From Candidatus Thiodiazotropha endoloripes (GTDB lineage Bacteria; Pseudomonadota; Gammaproteobacteria; Chromatiales; Chromatiaceae), in NCBI RefSeq assembly GCF_001708965.1, contig NZ_LVJW01000006.1, positions 930,001 through 994,000 on the forward strand: a stretch of DNA of 64,000 nt, in the 5' to 3' direction. How positions within the stretch are numbered: the first letter of the stretch is position 1; each line of letters starts with the position of its first letter. The position numbers and the translations under genes were made by a program. The notes below the pieces were generated by a model that saw nothing but the letters and a program-made list of their open reading frames with translations, made no database searches and had not been told where the DNA came from. Shown piece by piece: positions 9,506 to 18,819 of the stretch.

Positions 9506-10546
9506 ATGATCTACCGATCACTCGGTAACAGCCAAATCAAAGTCAGCGCTCTCTCACTCGGCACCATGACCTTTGGTGAACAAAACAGCGAGGCCGAAGC
9601 CCATGTTCAACTCGACCGCGCAATTGACGCCGGTATTAATCTTATCGACACAGCAGAGATGTATCCGGTTCCGCCGAAAGCGAATACCCAGGGCGAAACA
9701 GAGCGCCATATCGGCAGCTGGCTGGCACGCCGTGGCCGACGGGAGCAACTGGTTCTTGCCACCAAAGTTGCCGGTCCGGCAGACTGGCTCAGCTATCTCA
9801 GGGATGGCAATCTGCACCTTGACCGATCCAATATCGAGGCCGCATTGGAACAGAGTCTGCAACGTCTGCAGACAGATTACATTGATATCTATCAGCTGCA
9901 CTGGCCGGATCGTAAAACCAACTATTTCGGAGCCCTGGGTTATCGCCATCCGAAGCATGAGTCAGCAACCCCTATCGAAGAGACCCTGGAGGTCCTGGGG
10001 GATCTCAAAAAAGCCGGCAAAATCCGCCATATCGGCGTCTCCAACGAGACCCCATGGGGCCTGATGCGCTATCTGCAGGTCGCAGAACAGAAGGGACTGC
10101 CCAGAGTGGTCTCGATTCAGAATCCCTACAATCTGTTGAATCGCAGTTTCGAAATCGGCCTGGCTGAGATTGCCCACCGGGAGAGTTGTGGCCTGCTGGC
10201 CTACTCGCCGATGGCCTTCGGTGTTCTGTCAGGCAAATACCTGGAGGGCAAGCAACCCGCCAACGCCCGCCTGACCCTGTTCGACCGTTTTACCCGTTAC
10301 ACCAATCCCCAGGCCAGTGCTGCCACCGAACGTTATGTTGCGTTGGCCAGGGAGCATGGATTGGATCCAGGACAGATGGCTCTGGCCTATGTCACCAGCC
10401 GCCCTTTTGTCACCAGTACGATCATCGGTGCGACCACCCAGCAGCAACTGGAGATGAATCTGGCCAGCATCGATCTCAGCCTGGACCGGGAAGTACTTGA
10501 AGGTATTGAAAAGATCCACACAGAGCAGCCGAATCCAAGTCCATGA
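9506..10546 (+). CDS. Tas-like NADP(H)-dependent aldo-keto reductase
   Basis: Probable cytoplasmic aldo-keto reductase closely resembling E. coli Tas: the segment LIDTAEMYPVPPKA plus TQGETERHIGSWL is characteristic. The tetrad is visible: Asp and Tyr in DTAEMYP, Lys in LATKV, His in QLHWPD. ISTIIG-like NADP-binding motif appears as STIIGATTQQQLE near the C-terminus. The ATG at 9506 follows AGGGGAGAACCTG at proper spacing and starts MIYRSLGNSQIKV; the in-frame ATG at 9488 lacks a ribosome-binding sequence. The 346-residue length is normal. Physiological substrate unknown. Confidence 0.9.
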   Translation: MIYRSLGNSQIKVSALSLGTMTFGEQNSEAEAHVQLDRAIDAGINLIDTAEMYPVPPKANTQGETERHIGSWLARRGRREQLVLATKVAGPADWLSYLRDGNLHLDRSNIEAALEQSLQRLQTDYIDIYQLHWPDRKTNYFGALGYRHPKHESATPIEETLEVLGDLKKAGKIRHIGVSNETPWGLMRYLQVAEQKGLPRVVSIQNPYNLLNRSFEIGLAEIAHRESCGLLAYSPMAFGVLSGKYLEGKQPANARLTLFDRFTRYTNPQASAATERYVALAREHGLDPGQMALAYVTSRPFVTSTIIGATTQQQLEMNLASIDLSLDREVLEGIEKIHTEQPNPSP

Positions 10547-10727
10547 AACTTTACAAAAAGTACCCTGTTTCCATGACAAAGAGCATAGGATCAACGGAAA
10601 AAATGGGCTAAAGTCATGATCAAGAGACCGACTAAAAGATCAATACCAAGCGGGTTGTCTATTGTAAAAAGATAGCGAAAAAAACAGTGCCATCACACTG
10701 TCTGATTGAGTTGAACAGCGGAGAAGA

Positions 10728-11027
10728 ATGAAAATGAATGCACCAAGAATCCGTATCGGCAGTTGGTTCAGGACCGTCAACGGAGATCAGTTCGAAGTTG
10801 TCGCTCACGATCTGGAAGAGGGAGTCGTGGAGGTCCAGTTTTACGATGGCACAGTGGAAGAGTATGACCTGGAAGACCTCAAGGAGCTTCAGATTGTACC
10901 GACAGCCCCACCGGAGGACTGGGCAGGCTCTTATGATCTCTCCAAGGATGATTACGGGGTCGACCTGGACCACCCGGCCGGAGACACCCACTACAACCCC
11001 CTGGATCACCTGGAAGATACCGATTAG
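10728..11027 (+). CDS. Small acidic conserved-type protein of unknown function
   Basis: A 99-residue acidic protein (PRIRIGSWFRTVNGDQFEVV, then VQFYDGTVEEYDLEDLKEL). The N-terminal half reads like a small beta-barrel of two or three strands with a W/Y/D-rich core; the C-terminal third is polar and Asp-rich and probably disordered. Ribosome-binding GGAGAAG precedes two close ATGs (10728 and 10734), so the exact start is uncertain by two residues. I do not recognise a functional family. It stands alone 181 bp after the aldo-keto reductase. Confidence 0.7.
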   Translation: MKMNAPRIRIGSWFRTVNGDQFEVVAHDLEEGVVEVQFYDGTVEEYDLEDLKELQIVPTAPPEDWAGSYDLSKDDYGVDLDHPAGDTHYNPLDHLEDTD

Positions 11028-11462
11028 TCGTCAAGGCTGATCTTGCCTCCAGACCAGACATCACCTGCACAACCCACGGACCCCCCGATGATCCGTCATT
11101 GCGGCGTAGATCGTTGCCGATTTGCGACCGCTGTAGCAGATTTACCGGCAGCAGCAGCGGGCCTAGGGCGGGATGACGAAAAGAGAATCAATCCAGAAGC
11201 GGCTTCACTAAAGAGGTCCAGCATATCAGCTTTACCGGGCCGAATGGTCAAAATTAACCATGAAATCAATAACGTTGAATGAAATCCGTCACTTAGGCAA
11301 AGTGAAACCAAGTAAACTACCCGGACGTACCAGTTCATAAGCAGCAAGAAGCGGCAAAAACCATGTAGCTTGAAGGCTGTTCCGGGGCTCTAAAGTTTGC
11401 TTTTTCAGGGCCGTTATTAAAAGTAACAGGACCTAGTTTGTGAACGATCCAGGAGGTGTGAG
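11028..11462 (+). other. 435-bp gap upstream of a tiny gene, possible structured leader
   Basis: No supportable gene. The 3' half contains small hairpins, for example TCACTT/AAGTGA around AGGCA near 11290, and ends at a very strong ribosome-binding sequence (CCAGGAGGTGTGAG) before the 68-residue ORF. The layout fits a long 5' leader but no known riboswitch consensus could be matched. Confidence 0.3.
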
Positions 11463-11669
11463 ATGAAGAGAGTATATGATATGAGTACGGGCCAGATCAT
11501 TGAAACCGGTCTTACCACTCACTCTGCGCCTCAAAACGCCTCACAGTTTGATCAGCCGGCACTGGAGCTAGGCCTGCAACCGGTTACTTCCGAGAGTCCC
11601 ACGAAGTGCGCTTTCCCGCCTGAGCTGGTCGTGGCGGACCTAAACGCCTTTATCGAAAAAATAAGCTGA
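11463..11669 (+). CDS. Small protein of unknown function with strong RBS and own terminator
   Basis: A 68-residue ORF starting MKRVYDMSTGQIIETG, preceded by AGGAGGTG at ideal distance and followed 31 bp after its stop by a clear intrinsic terminator. These signals make it a convincing monocistronic small gene. The sequence has a polar, Ser/Thr/Gln-rich middle and an amphipathic C-terminal segment (FPPELVVADLNAFIEKIS). No signal peptide and no membrane segment. Function not recognised. Confidence 0.65.
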   Translation: MKRVYDMSTGQIIETGLTTHSAPQNASQFDQPALELGLQPVTSESPTKCAFPPELVVADLNAFIEKIS

Positions 11670-11700
11670 CAGGATAAGGCGCTCACTTCGTGACTTGAAA

Positions 11701-11727
11701 GCCGGGCCCCATGGCCCGGCTTTTTTA
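11701..11727. terminator. Intrinsic terminator, probably bidirectional
   Basis: GCCGGGCC and GGCCCGGC form an 8-bp perfect GC stem with a 4-base loop, followed by six T on the plus strand. It ends the 68-residue gene. Its T-run overlaps the stop codon of the Rieske gene on the minus strand, where a shorter T-run (TTTC) follows the same stem, so it may serve both convergent genes. Confidence 0.9.
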
Positions 11728-12081
11728 TGCCCCGGAAAGAGTATCCAGAATCGCTACTATCTCACCATCCCGCAGCTCCACTTGTATCGGCGAGAGGGCA
11801 TCCCCGGTACAGGGACCACGCAGACAGAGACCATCTTCAACGCGAAACAGCGCACCATGGGTAACACACTGAATGTAACTCTGGCTTAAATCGAGAAACT
11901 GGTCTGGCTGCCATTCGAGATTGATTCCGGTGTGAGGACAACGGTTCAGATAGCCATAGACCCGCTCCCCTTTGCGTACCACCAGAATCTCCTGTGTATC
12001 ACCTTCCAGTTCCACGCTGAAACCCCGGCTTCCCGGATCCTCGAGTTGTTCAAATCTGCATAATCTGTGTATCGATGACAT
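11725..12081 (-). CDS. Rieske [2Fe-2S] ferredoxin-like protein
   Basis: A small soluble electron carrier of the Rieske type. The two cluster-binding boxes are present: RCPHTG (Cys-x-His) near residue 48 and CVTHGALF (Cys-x-x-His) near residue 72, with about 20 residues between. The preferred start is the ATG at 12081 (MSSIHRLCRFEQLEDPG), 17 bp after the stop of the upstream kinase gene. The ORF can be extended into the kinase, but that would overlap. It shares a minus-strand operon with a PfkB-family kinase. The electron partner is unknown. Confidence 0.88.
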   Translation of the reverse strand: MSSIHRLCRFEQLEDPGSRGFSVELEGDTQEILVVRKGERVYGYLNRCPHTGINLEWQPDQFLDLSQSYIQCVTHGALFRVEDGLCLRGPCTGDALSPIQVELRDGEIVAILDTLSGA

Positions 12082-12098
12082 ATGCTTACAGTTCACCG

Positions 12099-12947
12099 CT
12101 AAATCCCGTCCCGACCACACTTCTCACCGGCCATGCGGTTGCCATAGCGCAGTGCCTCCAGGGGATCCCCCCACTCAAGCAGAGCATGGATCACGCCGGC
12201 ATTGAAAACATCCCCGGCCCCCAGGGTATCCACTACTTTTGCCGGTTTGACAGCCTGCTCAAAATGCACCCCGCCATCCCGATCCAGCATCCAGCTGCCG
12301 TGCTCACCCCAGGCAAGGTAACAGAGCGCCTGTCGGGTCAATGGACGGATATGGTCGAATAGCTGCCGGGCATCCGCCATACCTTTGGCCATGCTGTAGG
12401 CGCGGGATAACATCACCACATCCACATAAGGCAGTGCCTGCTCCAGACCCGGTCTGGGCTTTTCCAGCTCAAGCGATACCGGCAGGTCGGCCCGCTGCCT
12501 AAGTTGCTTCAGCATCTTCAGGGTCGCTTGCGGATTTCGGCCCTCAAAATGGACCCAGTCGTACCCTTGCAGCTCTATTTCAGTAAAATCCGCCTCACTG
12601 AACTCGGAAAGCTGCCGATGGTGAACAATCGTCCGGGAACCACTCGCTTCACTGGAGGTGATATAGGAGATTGGGGTGATGCCCCCTGACTCTACCCGGA
12701 CCCAGCGGGTATCGATCTGCACAGCCTGCAGTTGATCAAGGATGAATCGGCTCGCCTCATCATCCGCCATCACACCGGCCCAGCTGCAGCTATGCCCCAG
12801 GCGACTCAACACCGTCAAACTGTTACAGGCATTGCCACCTCGCCGGCGGCTTTGTGAAATGGCCCTGATCTCCTGATCCTCTTGCGGATAGGCCTCGACC
12901 CGATTGACGATATCGAGGGTTGCCACCCCCACTGCCAGAATTCGCAT
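12099..12947 (-). CDS. PfkB-family carbohydrate kinase, ketohexokinase-like
   Basis: ATP-dependent sugar kinase of the ribokinase fold. The N-terminus MRILAVGVATLDIVN carries the beta-strand and Asp typical of the family; RRRGGNACNSLTVLSRLG is the first signature (substrate-binding GGN). Near the C-terminus DTLGAGDVFNAGVI is the second signature with the anion-hole Gly and catalytic Asp. Length is 282 residues. N-terminal features such as SGSRTIVHHR resemble ketohexokinase-type enzymes more than ribokinase, but the substrate cannot be fixed. Operon partner: Rieske protein downstream. Confidence 0.88.
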   Translation of the reverse strand: MRILAVGVATLDIVNRVEAYPQEDQEIRAISQSRRRGGNACNSLTVLSRLGHSCSWAGVMADDEASRFILDQLQAVQIDTRWVRVESGGITPISYITSSEASGSRTIVHHRQLSEFSEADFTEIELQGYDWVHFEGRNPQATLKMLKQLRQRADLPVSLELEKPRPGLEQALPYVDVVMLSRAYSMAKGMADARQLFDHIRPLTRQALCYLAWGEHGSWMLDRDGGVHFEQAVKPAKVVDTLGAGDVFNAGVIHALLEWGDPLEALRYGNRMAGEKCGRDGI

Positions 12948-12966
12948 CGGAGATTGTTTAACTCCC

Positions 12967-13110
12967 AGGGCCTGTTAACACTAATCCAATAGGCCCTGCT
13001 GGGACTGTTTTTGTATCCAGCAAGGCAGAATGAGCGTAGTGTGGTCCGGCTATATGAGCGATTGATAACACCGCTGGGTACAAAAAAGCCCCAGCCCTTC
13101 GGGTTACGTC
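12967..13110. mobile_element. Decayed copy of the GGGCCTGTTAACACT inverted-repeat element
   Basis: The left terminal repeat (AGGGCCTGTTAACACTAATC) is intact. Inside it a 24-base arm at 12998-13021 is complementary to 13073-13095, around a loop that shares GAGCGTAGT, TGGT and ATGAG with the loop of the complete copy at 38481-38656. The arms themselves are unlike those of that copy. The right terminal repeat is missing; after the palindromic CCCTTCGGGTT the sequence no longer aligns. No coding capacity. Confidence 0.75.
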
Positions 13111-13204
13111 TGAAAAGGATAGAGTGACGTCGTCACGGATGGTGTGGCCGAAACGGTCGGGGCGATGGACAGCAATCGACATGCGACCGTCCGCAGTAGC
13201 CGGA

Positions 13205-16200
13205 TTATTTACGCCGGAACAGACGCCCCAGCGAGTTACGCTTGGGATCTCCATCATCTCCCGGCTCCCGGCCCAGTTCGGATAACCGTGAAGCGGCTTC
13301 GGGGGTTTCCCGTGCCGGTGAAGTCGTGGTATCCAGTCCACCGGTCTTCCTCAGCAGCAACTCCAGCTTGCGTTTCAGTTGATCCACTTCCTTGTCTCTG
13401 TCTTCAACCGAGTCCTCCAGGGAGCGGCACTGACTTTGTGAGAGCCTCAGCAGGTGGTCCTTTTCATTCAGTGACTGTTGCAGGGAGAGCATCTCCTGAC
13501 GACTGGCCTGCAGGGCTGCCACTTCATCCACATCCCGGTTGCTTGAGAGTGACTGTTTGGATTTAGTGCGCTCAAGCTCCAGACGCATATGTTCAAGATC
13601 CTCAGCCGCCTGACGACGCACCATATCCAGTTCGGTACGCAGCGCATTGACCTGCTCGTCAACGCCAAAGGATTGTACATCCTGTATCTGCTCTACATAG
13701 GTTTCGATGACACTGCGCAGTTCGCTGACTTCCCGGCGCATGCGGATGGCTTCATCATTCGCTTCATCCCGCTCGGTCTCAAGGTTCTCAGCCTTGATAC
13801 GCAACTCTTCCATCTGTACCAGCAGATCATCCGCCAGATTGGAATCTGACACATGGTCCCGCATCCCGCTCATCTCGGAGTTGAGATGATCGTTCTCATT
13901 TACCAGATCGGTAAACTGATCGCGCATCTCAGTCAGCTGTTTGGCCAGGCTGTCCCGTTCCTGCTGCAGGCGATCTTTCTCTTCGGTCAGATTTTCAAGA
14001 TCTTCACCAAGCATTTCGATGGCGGTCTCTTGAACATCGCGTTCCCGCTTCAGTACATCCGCCTGCCTTGCCAGCTTGTCATTCTTTTCGCGCTTTTTCT
14101 GCTCTGCCTCAAGGGCGGTGCGAAGCTCATTCACCTCGCTGTCCACATCATCTGTGAGCTGGCTCTCCATCTCCAACTGGACTTCTCTCAGGCCTTCGAC
14201 TTCCCGCTTCAGTCTAATAATCGTCTCTTCCGATTCACTCAGCGCCTGCTGTGTACTCTTCAGATCATCGTCAGATGCCGCCTCCGCCAGGGACTCATTG
14301 GCTCGAGCGAGCTCCTCAGTAAGCGTCGACCGCTGAGCTTTGCTCTCATCGAGCTGTTGCTGCAGCTGCTGTTTCTCTTGCTCCAGCGCATTGAATTGTT
14401 GACTCAGAGAATCCCGACTGGTTTCCGCTTCCTGCAGGGTGTTGGTGACGGCTTGAACGCGCTCTTTTTCGGCTGCCAGTTCTGCCTCTACATTTGCCAG
14501 CAACGACTCATGATCGGCCTGCTGATTCTGCTGATCCTGTCTGAACTGATCCAATTCGGAGTTGAGCTTGGCTATCTGATGCTGCAGATCCTCTTTTTCA
14601 GAGTTCAAGTTATCACGATTCGATTCACTCTCTGCAAGCTGATCGGCAATCGACTCGGTATTCTGTTTCTGCTCGGCCAGCTCAGCATGCAGCGCCTCAA
14701 CCGCCGAGCTCTGTTCGGACAACGCACTCTGCTGGCTCTGCCTGATCTCTTCAAGTTCGGCCCGGGCTCCGTCCAGCTGCTCTTGCAGTGCCGCTTTGTC
14801 ACTCTGCAGGGACTCACGCTCACTTTCCACTTGCTGCTGTGCCCGGCTCAGCTCCTCCAGAGACTGGTTTGCCTCAGCCAGTTCTGCGGAAAGACGCTCC
14901 ACATCCTGCTGCTGATCGGAGTTATGGCTCTGCAGAGCGTCGATTTGACCCTGCAGCTCAGCCAACTGCTGCTCCAGCGTCTCTTTATCGGCGAGCACTG
15001 ATTGCCGCTCACTGGCTACCTGTTCATGACTCTGATTGAGCTCATCCAGCGAGCCCTTCGCGGCCGCCAGATCCTCCGAAATGGACTCAACTGACTGCTG
15101 TTTCTCATTCAGCTCATCCTGCAGGCTGTCAATTCGACTCTGCCATTCATTCTGTTGCTCAGTCAATTGCTGCTGACTCAGCTCCAGCTCGGTCTGACTG
15201 ACCGCCAGCTGCTCTTCCAGAGAGAGCTTGGCCTGCTCTATTTCCGATAGCTGCTCGGTACTGACCTCAACCGCCTGTTCTGCTGTCTCCAGAGAGTGTT
15301 TCAGGAATACAGCAGTCTGATGCTCCTGTTCAAGACGCGCTTCGAACTCAACCCGTTTCTCTTTCTGTTTACGGGTTGCCTGCTGCGCTTCCTGCAACTG
15401 CTCGCGCAGTGCAACCAAAGCCTCATCACTGCCCAGGCGGGACTCTTCAAGAGCCTCCTCAAGCTGCTGTTGACGCTCAGCCGACTGCTCTTTCTCAAGA
15501 TCGGACGCGACGATCTGCTGCTGCAGCTGATTGATCTCTTCTGCCGCCTTGTCCTGCTGCTCCTGCATTTCGGCCAGGGTCTGACCGAGACTCGACTCAG
15601 CCTGTTCCAGTGCAGTTTGACGTTCTGTGAGGATGTTATCCTGCTGCTGTTTCTCCTGTTGCAGGCCCTCCAGCTCGCCTCTAACCTGCTCGAGCTCAGA
15701 CTTCAGACTGCTGATGGCATCCGCATGTCCTTTCTCGAGCTCATCGCTGGCGGCACGCAATGCGTCCAGATCGCTGACCAGCTCCTGCTTCTCGCCTTCA
15801 AGTGATTCGATCTGCTGCTGAAGCTGCTCAGTGCGTGTCTGCGACTCATCATATTGATGTTGTAGATCCTGCTTCAACTCCTGCAGACCGGCGATCTCGT
15901 CGCTGGCCTGTTCTGCGGTCAGCCTGGCTGACTCGTTCAGGCTCTCAATCTGACTGTTCAGATCCTCAACAGATTGCTGATTGAGTGCCTGCTGCTGATG
16001 CAGCTCATCCTTTGACTGGGCCAGAGAGTGCTGCAGCTCTTCAAGCTGCTGTTGATAGCTGGCTTCGGATTCGGAACCTTGTTGCTGCTGATTTTGCAAC
16101 TCATCCTGAGCCTGAGAGAGACTCTGCTCCAACTCCTCGATTCGCTGCTGATGCTGATTGGCAGCATCCTCTGCACGCACCTTTTCCTGATGCAGCTCCT

Positions 16201-18466
16201 CCTGGGCCTGATTAAGGAACTGCTGAACCTCATCAATCTGTCCCTGGTATCCGCTTTCCGATTCTGCCGCCTGCTGTTGCTTTTGTTGCAGCTCCTGCTG
16301 AGCCTGATCCAGAGACGCCTGCAGTGTTTCAAGTTGCTGTTGATGCTGGCTCTCGAGCTCACTGGTCTTCTCTCGCTGCTGTTGCAGCTCCTGTTCAGTC
16401 TGCTCGACAGTTTGCTGCAGCGCTTCGAGTTGCTGCTGATAGCGGGATTCACTATCGGATACCTGGGCCTGATGCTCCTCAAACTGGCCGGCCAACCCAT
16501 CATGTTGCTGTCGAGCCTGCTCCAGCTCGCTGTTCGCCTGTTGCAGAGACTGCTGCAGCGATGCCTGCTCTTCGGTCAGCGTGTCGACGGATTCAGTCAG
16601 TGACTGGTTCTGTTGCTCAGCCTCTTTCAATGAGTCTGTGAGTTGATCCCGTTCGCCTTTCAGACGCTCCAGGTCATCCGCAAGCTGCTGCTGACGGGCC
16701 TCAGTCTCCTGTTGCAGTTTTGCCAGCTCATCCCGTTCCTGGGTAATTGTCGCCATACCAGCTTCGGCCTGATGATGGAAATCATCCGCCTCACCTTTGA
16801 AGCTCTCCATCTCGGTCAGCAGCCGCTGATTCTCCTGCAGCTGCTCATCACTCGACTCACGGATAGTATCAAGCTCGAATTGGAGCTCGGTGATCTGCTC
16901 CTTCAGACGCCCCTCACTCTCCTCATGGCGTCCATGAATCTGCTCCAGCTGTTTATGCAGATCGTCACTGTGGGACTTCACATCAGTGGCATGCTGCCTG
17001 GCGATGTCCAGCTCCTGCTGACTGGTCTCGAGGCGAGCCTCGAGTGTCTCAATACGCTGCTGCAACTGCTGGCGGTCACTCTCCAGCTGCTCTGAGTCGG
17101 TCAATCTGGATTGAGCCTCCTGAAGAGCCTCGCGCAGTTCTGAAGCTTCCCGCTGAAGCCCCTCGGCCGCAGTTGCTTCCTGCTCACCGCTTTGAATCTT
17201 GTTTTTTGCTGCAGCCAGGGCCTGACGCAACAGCTTTATTTCTGACTGACGCTGCTCCAGCTCCTGATTGAAATGGTTACGGGTCTCATCAAGCTCACGC
17301 TTCAGGCGGTTGAAAGCCGCGATCTGCTCCTCAGAGGTCTCAGCAACAGCTTCATCGGCATCACGATTGAAATCGATGACATTGCTGGCCGGCTGATCAC
17401 CATCACGGCTCTTAAGACCGACCAGCACAGCCAGTTCGGCCCAATTGATATCGACAACGAATACCTCAGCACCCCGCTCCGTCAACAGATAGGCGGCCGT
17501 GGCAGATTGTCCCACCTCTTCACCATAGACCACATAGGGCCGATCCAGAGTCAGGCTCGATGCCTGAAAACGCAGCGAGAAAAAAGGCAGATTGATCGCA
17601 CCGGGCAGGTGCCCCTCTTCATACTCCTCCGGGGTGCGCACATCCAGCCAGAGCGCCCCCTTCTCAATATAGCCAGTCGCTTCCGAGTAACTCAGCGTTC
17701 TGGAGAGGGGCTGTTTCACCAGCTCGATGAAGTCACTTTTGCTGAGACGCACCAGAACCCCGTCAGTAACCATTTCAACCGAACTGCCACGGGGTTTATC
17801 GGAGATCAGCGCCTCTTCGCCAAAACCTTTTCCTGCCTTCAGCCGGGCCAGTTCCACTGGTGCATGGCCCTTCTCGGGTTGCCGGGATACCACACACTCA
17901 CCGCGACTGATCAGATAGAAATAGTCCCCCTCATCCCCCTGCTGGATAACCAGGTCTCCAGCCTGTACCTGGATCTCCTCCATGCGCATCATCACCCGCT
18001 GCAGATTGGCTGGGGGAATCTGTTGGAATACCGGGGATTGCAGCAGCAGACTCATCCAATCACCGCTACTGGGCTGCTCAATGTCTTTTACTTCATAACT
18101 GGCGCTGTGGCTGCGTGCCAGCATATCGCTGAGCATACGACTGTCGATGCGAACGTAGTTCACAGCCGTTCTGGCCTGTGCGGAGTGTTTTCTGGGCAGC
18201 TGATGGGCAAGGGCAAAGCGGGCGGTCGGGGTACCGCTGCTGATCAGATCCATCTCTTTCTGCCCGGACAACAGGGCAACAGTACCTGACAACAGGTAGA
18301 CATTCTGGTGATCTGTGTCCCCTTCACGAAAAAGGTATTCACCCTTCTTTGCCTTTTCAACCACAATCTGGCTGAGCAGATGACCAAGCTGCTCCTCTGA
18401 GAGTGTGTTCAAAGGCACCAGGTTTTTTAGTAGGACATCGTCACTTTTACTGTTTGGCACGGCCAT
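13205..18466 (-). CDS. Giant coiled-coil protein with two cyclic-nucleotide-binding-like domains and a rhodanese-like domain
   Basis: A 1753-residue protein. Residues about 10-110 and 135-260 are two CNB (Crp-type) folds; the second has a phosphate-binding-cassette-like FGEEALISDKPRGSSVE, the first does not. Residues about 270-355 form a rhodanese-like domain (LWLDVRTPEEYEEGHLPGAI), but the active-site loop reads VVYGEEVGQSATAAYLL, with Gly where the catalytic Cys should be. From about residue 390 to 1700 it is nearly continuous heptad-rich, Gln/Glu/Leu-dominated coiled coil, ending in a basic tail (LGRLFRRK). No signal peptide or membrane helix. It is alone on the minus strand between a decayed repeat and the divergent gamma-glutamyltransferase-like gene. 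A cytoplasmic scaffold or filament regulated by a ligand is inference; the domains are what I see. Confidence 0.85.
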   Translation of the reverse strand: MAVPNSKSDDVLLKNLVPLNTLSEEQLGHLLSQIVVEKAKKGEYLFREGDTDHQNVYLLSGTVALLSGQKEMDLISSGTPTARFALAHQLPRKHSAQARTAVNYVRIDSRMLSDMLARSHSASYEVKDIEQPSSGDWMSLLLQSPVFQQIPPANLQRVMMRMEEIQVQAGDLVIQQGDEGDYFYLISRGECVVSRQPEKGHAPVELARLKAGKGFGEEALISDKPRGSSVEMVTDGVLVRLSKSDFIELVKQPLSRTLSYSEATGYIEKGALWLDVRTPEEYEEGHLPGAINLPFFSLRFQASSLTLDRPYVVYGEEVGQSATAAYLLTERGAEVFVVDINWAELAVLVGLKSRDGDQPASNVIDFNRDADEAVAETSEEQIAAFNRLKRELDETRNHFNQELEQRQSEIKLLRQALAAAKNKIQSGEQEATAAEGLQREASELREALQEAQSRLTDSEQLESDRQQLQQRIETLEARLETSQQELDIARQHATDVKSHSDDLHKQLEQIHGRHEESEGRLKEQITELQFELDTIRESSDEQLQENQRLLTEMESFKGEADDFHHQAEAGMATITQERDELAKLQQETEARQQQLADDLERLKGERDQLTDSLKEAEQQNQSLTESVDTLTEEQASLQQSLQQANSELEQARQQHDGLAGQFEEHQAQVSDSESRYQQQLEALQQTVEQTEQELQQQREKTSELESQHQQQLETLQASLDQAQQELQQKQQQAAESESGYQGQIDEVQQFLNQAQEELHQEKVRAEDAANQHQQRIEELEQSLSQAQDELQNQQQQGSESEASYQQQLEELQHSLAQSKDELHQQQALNQQSVEDLNSQIESLNESARLTAEQASDEIAGLQELKQDLQHQYDESQTRTEQLQQQIESLEGEKQELVSDLDALRAASDELEKGHADAISSLKSELEQVRGELEGLQQEKQQQDNILTERQTALEQAESSLGQTLAEMQEQQDKAAEEINQLQQQIVASDLEKEQSAERQQQLEEALEESRLGSDEALVALREQLQEAQQATRKQKEKRVEFEARLEQEHQTAVFLKHSLETAEQAVEVSTEQLSEIEQAKLSLEEQLAVSQTELELSQQQLTEQQNEWQSRIDSLQDELNEKQQSVESISEDLAAAKGSLDELNQSHEQVASERQSVLADKETLEQQLAELQGQIDALQSHNSDQQQDVERLSAELAEANQSLEELSRAQQQVESERESLQSDKAALQEQLDGARAELEEIRQSQQSALSEQSSAVEALHAELAEQKQNTESIADQLAESESNRDNLNSEKEDLQHQIAKLNSELDQFRQDQQNQQADHESLLANVEAELAAEKERVQAVTNTLQEAETSRDSLSQQFNALEQEKQQLQQQLDESKAQRSTLTEELARANESLAEAASDDDLKSTQQALSESEETIIRLKREVEGLREVQLEMESQLTDDVDSEVNELRTALEAEQKKREKNDKLARQADVLKRERDVQETAIEMLGEDLENLTEEKDRLQQERDSLAKQLTEMRDQFTDLVNENDHLNSEMSGMRDHVSDSNLADDLLVQMEELRIKAENLETERDEANDEAIRMRREVSELRSVIETYVEQIQDVQSFGVDEQVNALRTELDMVRRQAAEDLEHMRLELERTKSKQSLSSNRDVDEVAALQASRQEMLSLQQSLNEKDHLLRLSQSQCRSLEDSVEDRDKEVDQLKRKLELLLRKTGGLDTTTSPARETPEAASRLSELGREPGDDGDPKRNSLGRLFRRK

Positions 18467-18819
18467 ACTTTCTGCGCTCAGGAATATCGATCCTATGATT
18501 TAGAGGGTAACGTCGCTCCTCTATTTAACGGCACCCTGAATAAAAAGCTGAATGGGAATCTCCCTCCTGCCAACGCAAAGGTTGAACAGGTTTGCATTTT
18601 CATCAGAGCCGAGAAACCATAACGATCTTAATGTTTTATTTCAACGACATAAATCAAAATTTTTTGATTTACCGGTATCTACCACAGGGACTGCATGCGG
18701 GGGTCCATCTCCTATACGTGCTACAGTGGCCTCAGAGGCTCAATGCTTTGCAGGCACGCTCAAGCAGACAAAACATGTTACAGCTAAATAAGGCCAGTTA
18801 ACACTAGGCTATAAACCTT
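18467..18819. other. Divergent intergenic region, no gene seen
   Basis: A 353-bp AT-rich gap between divergent genes, so it should hold both promoters. ATCAAAATTTTTTGAT near 18654 is a near-perfect AT palindrome. A degenerate trace of the dispersed repeat end (AAGGCCAGTTAACACTAGG) lies near 18790, just before the downstream start codon. Confidence 0.4.
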
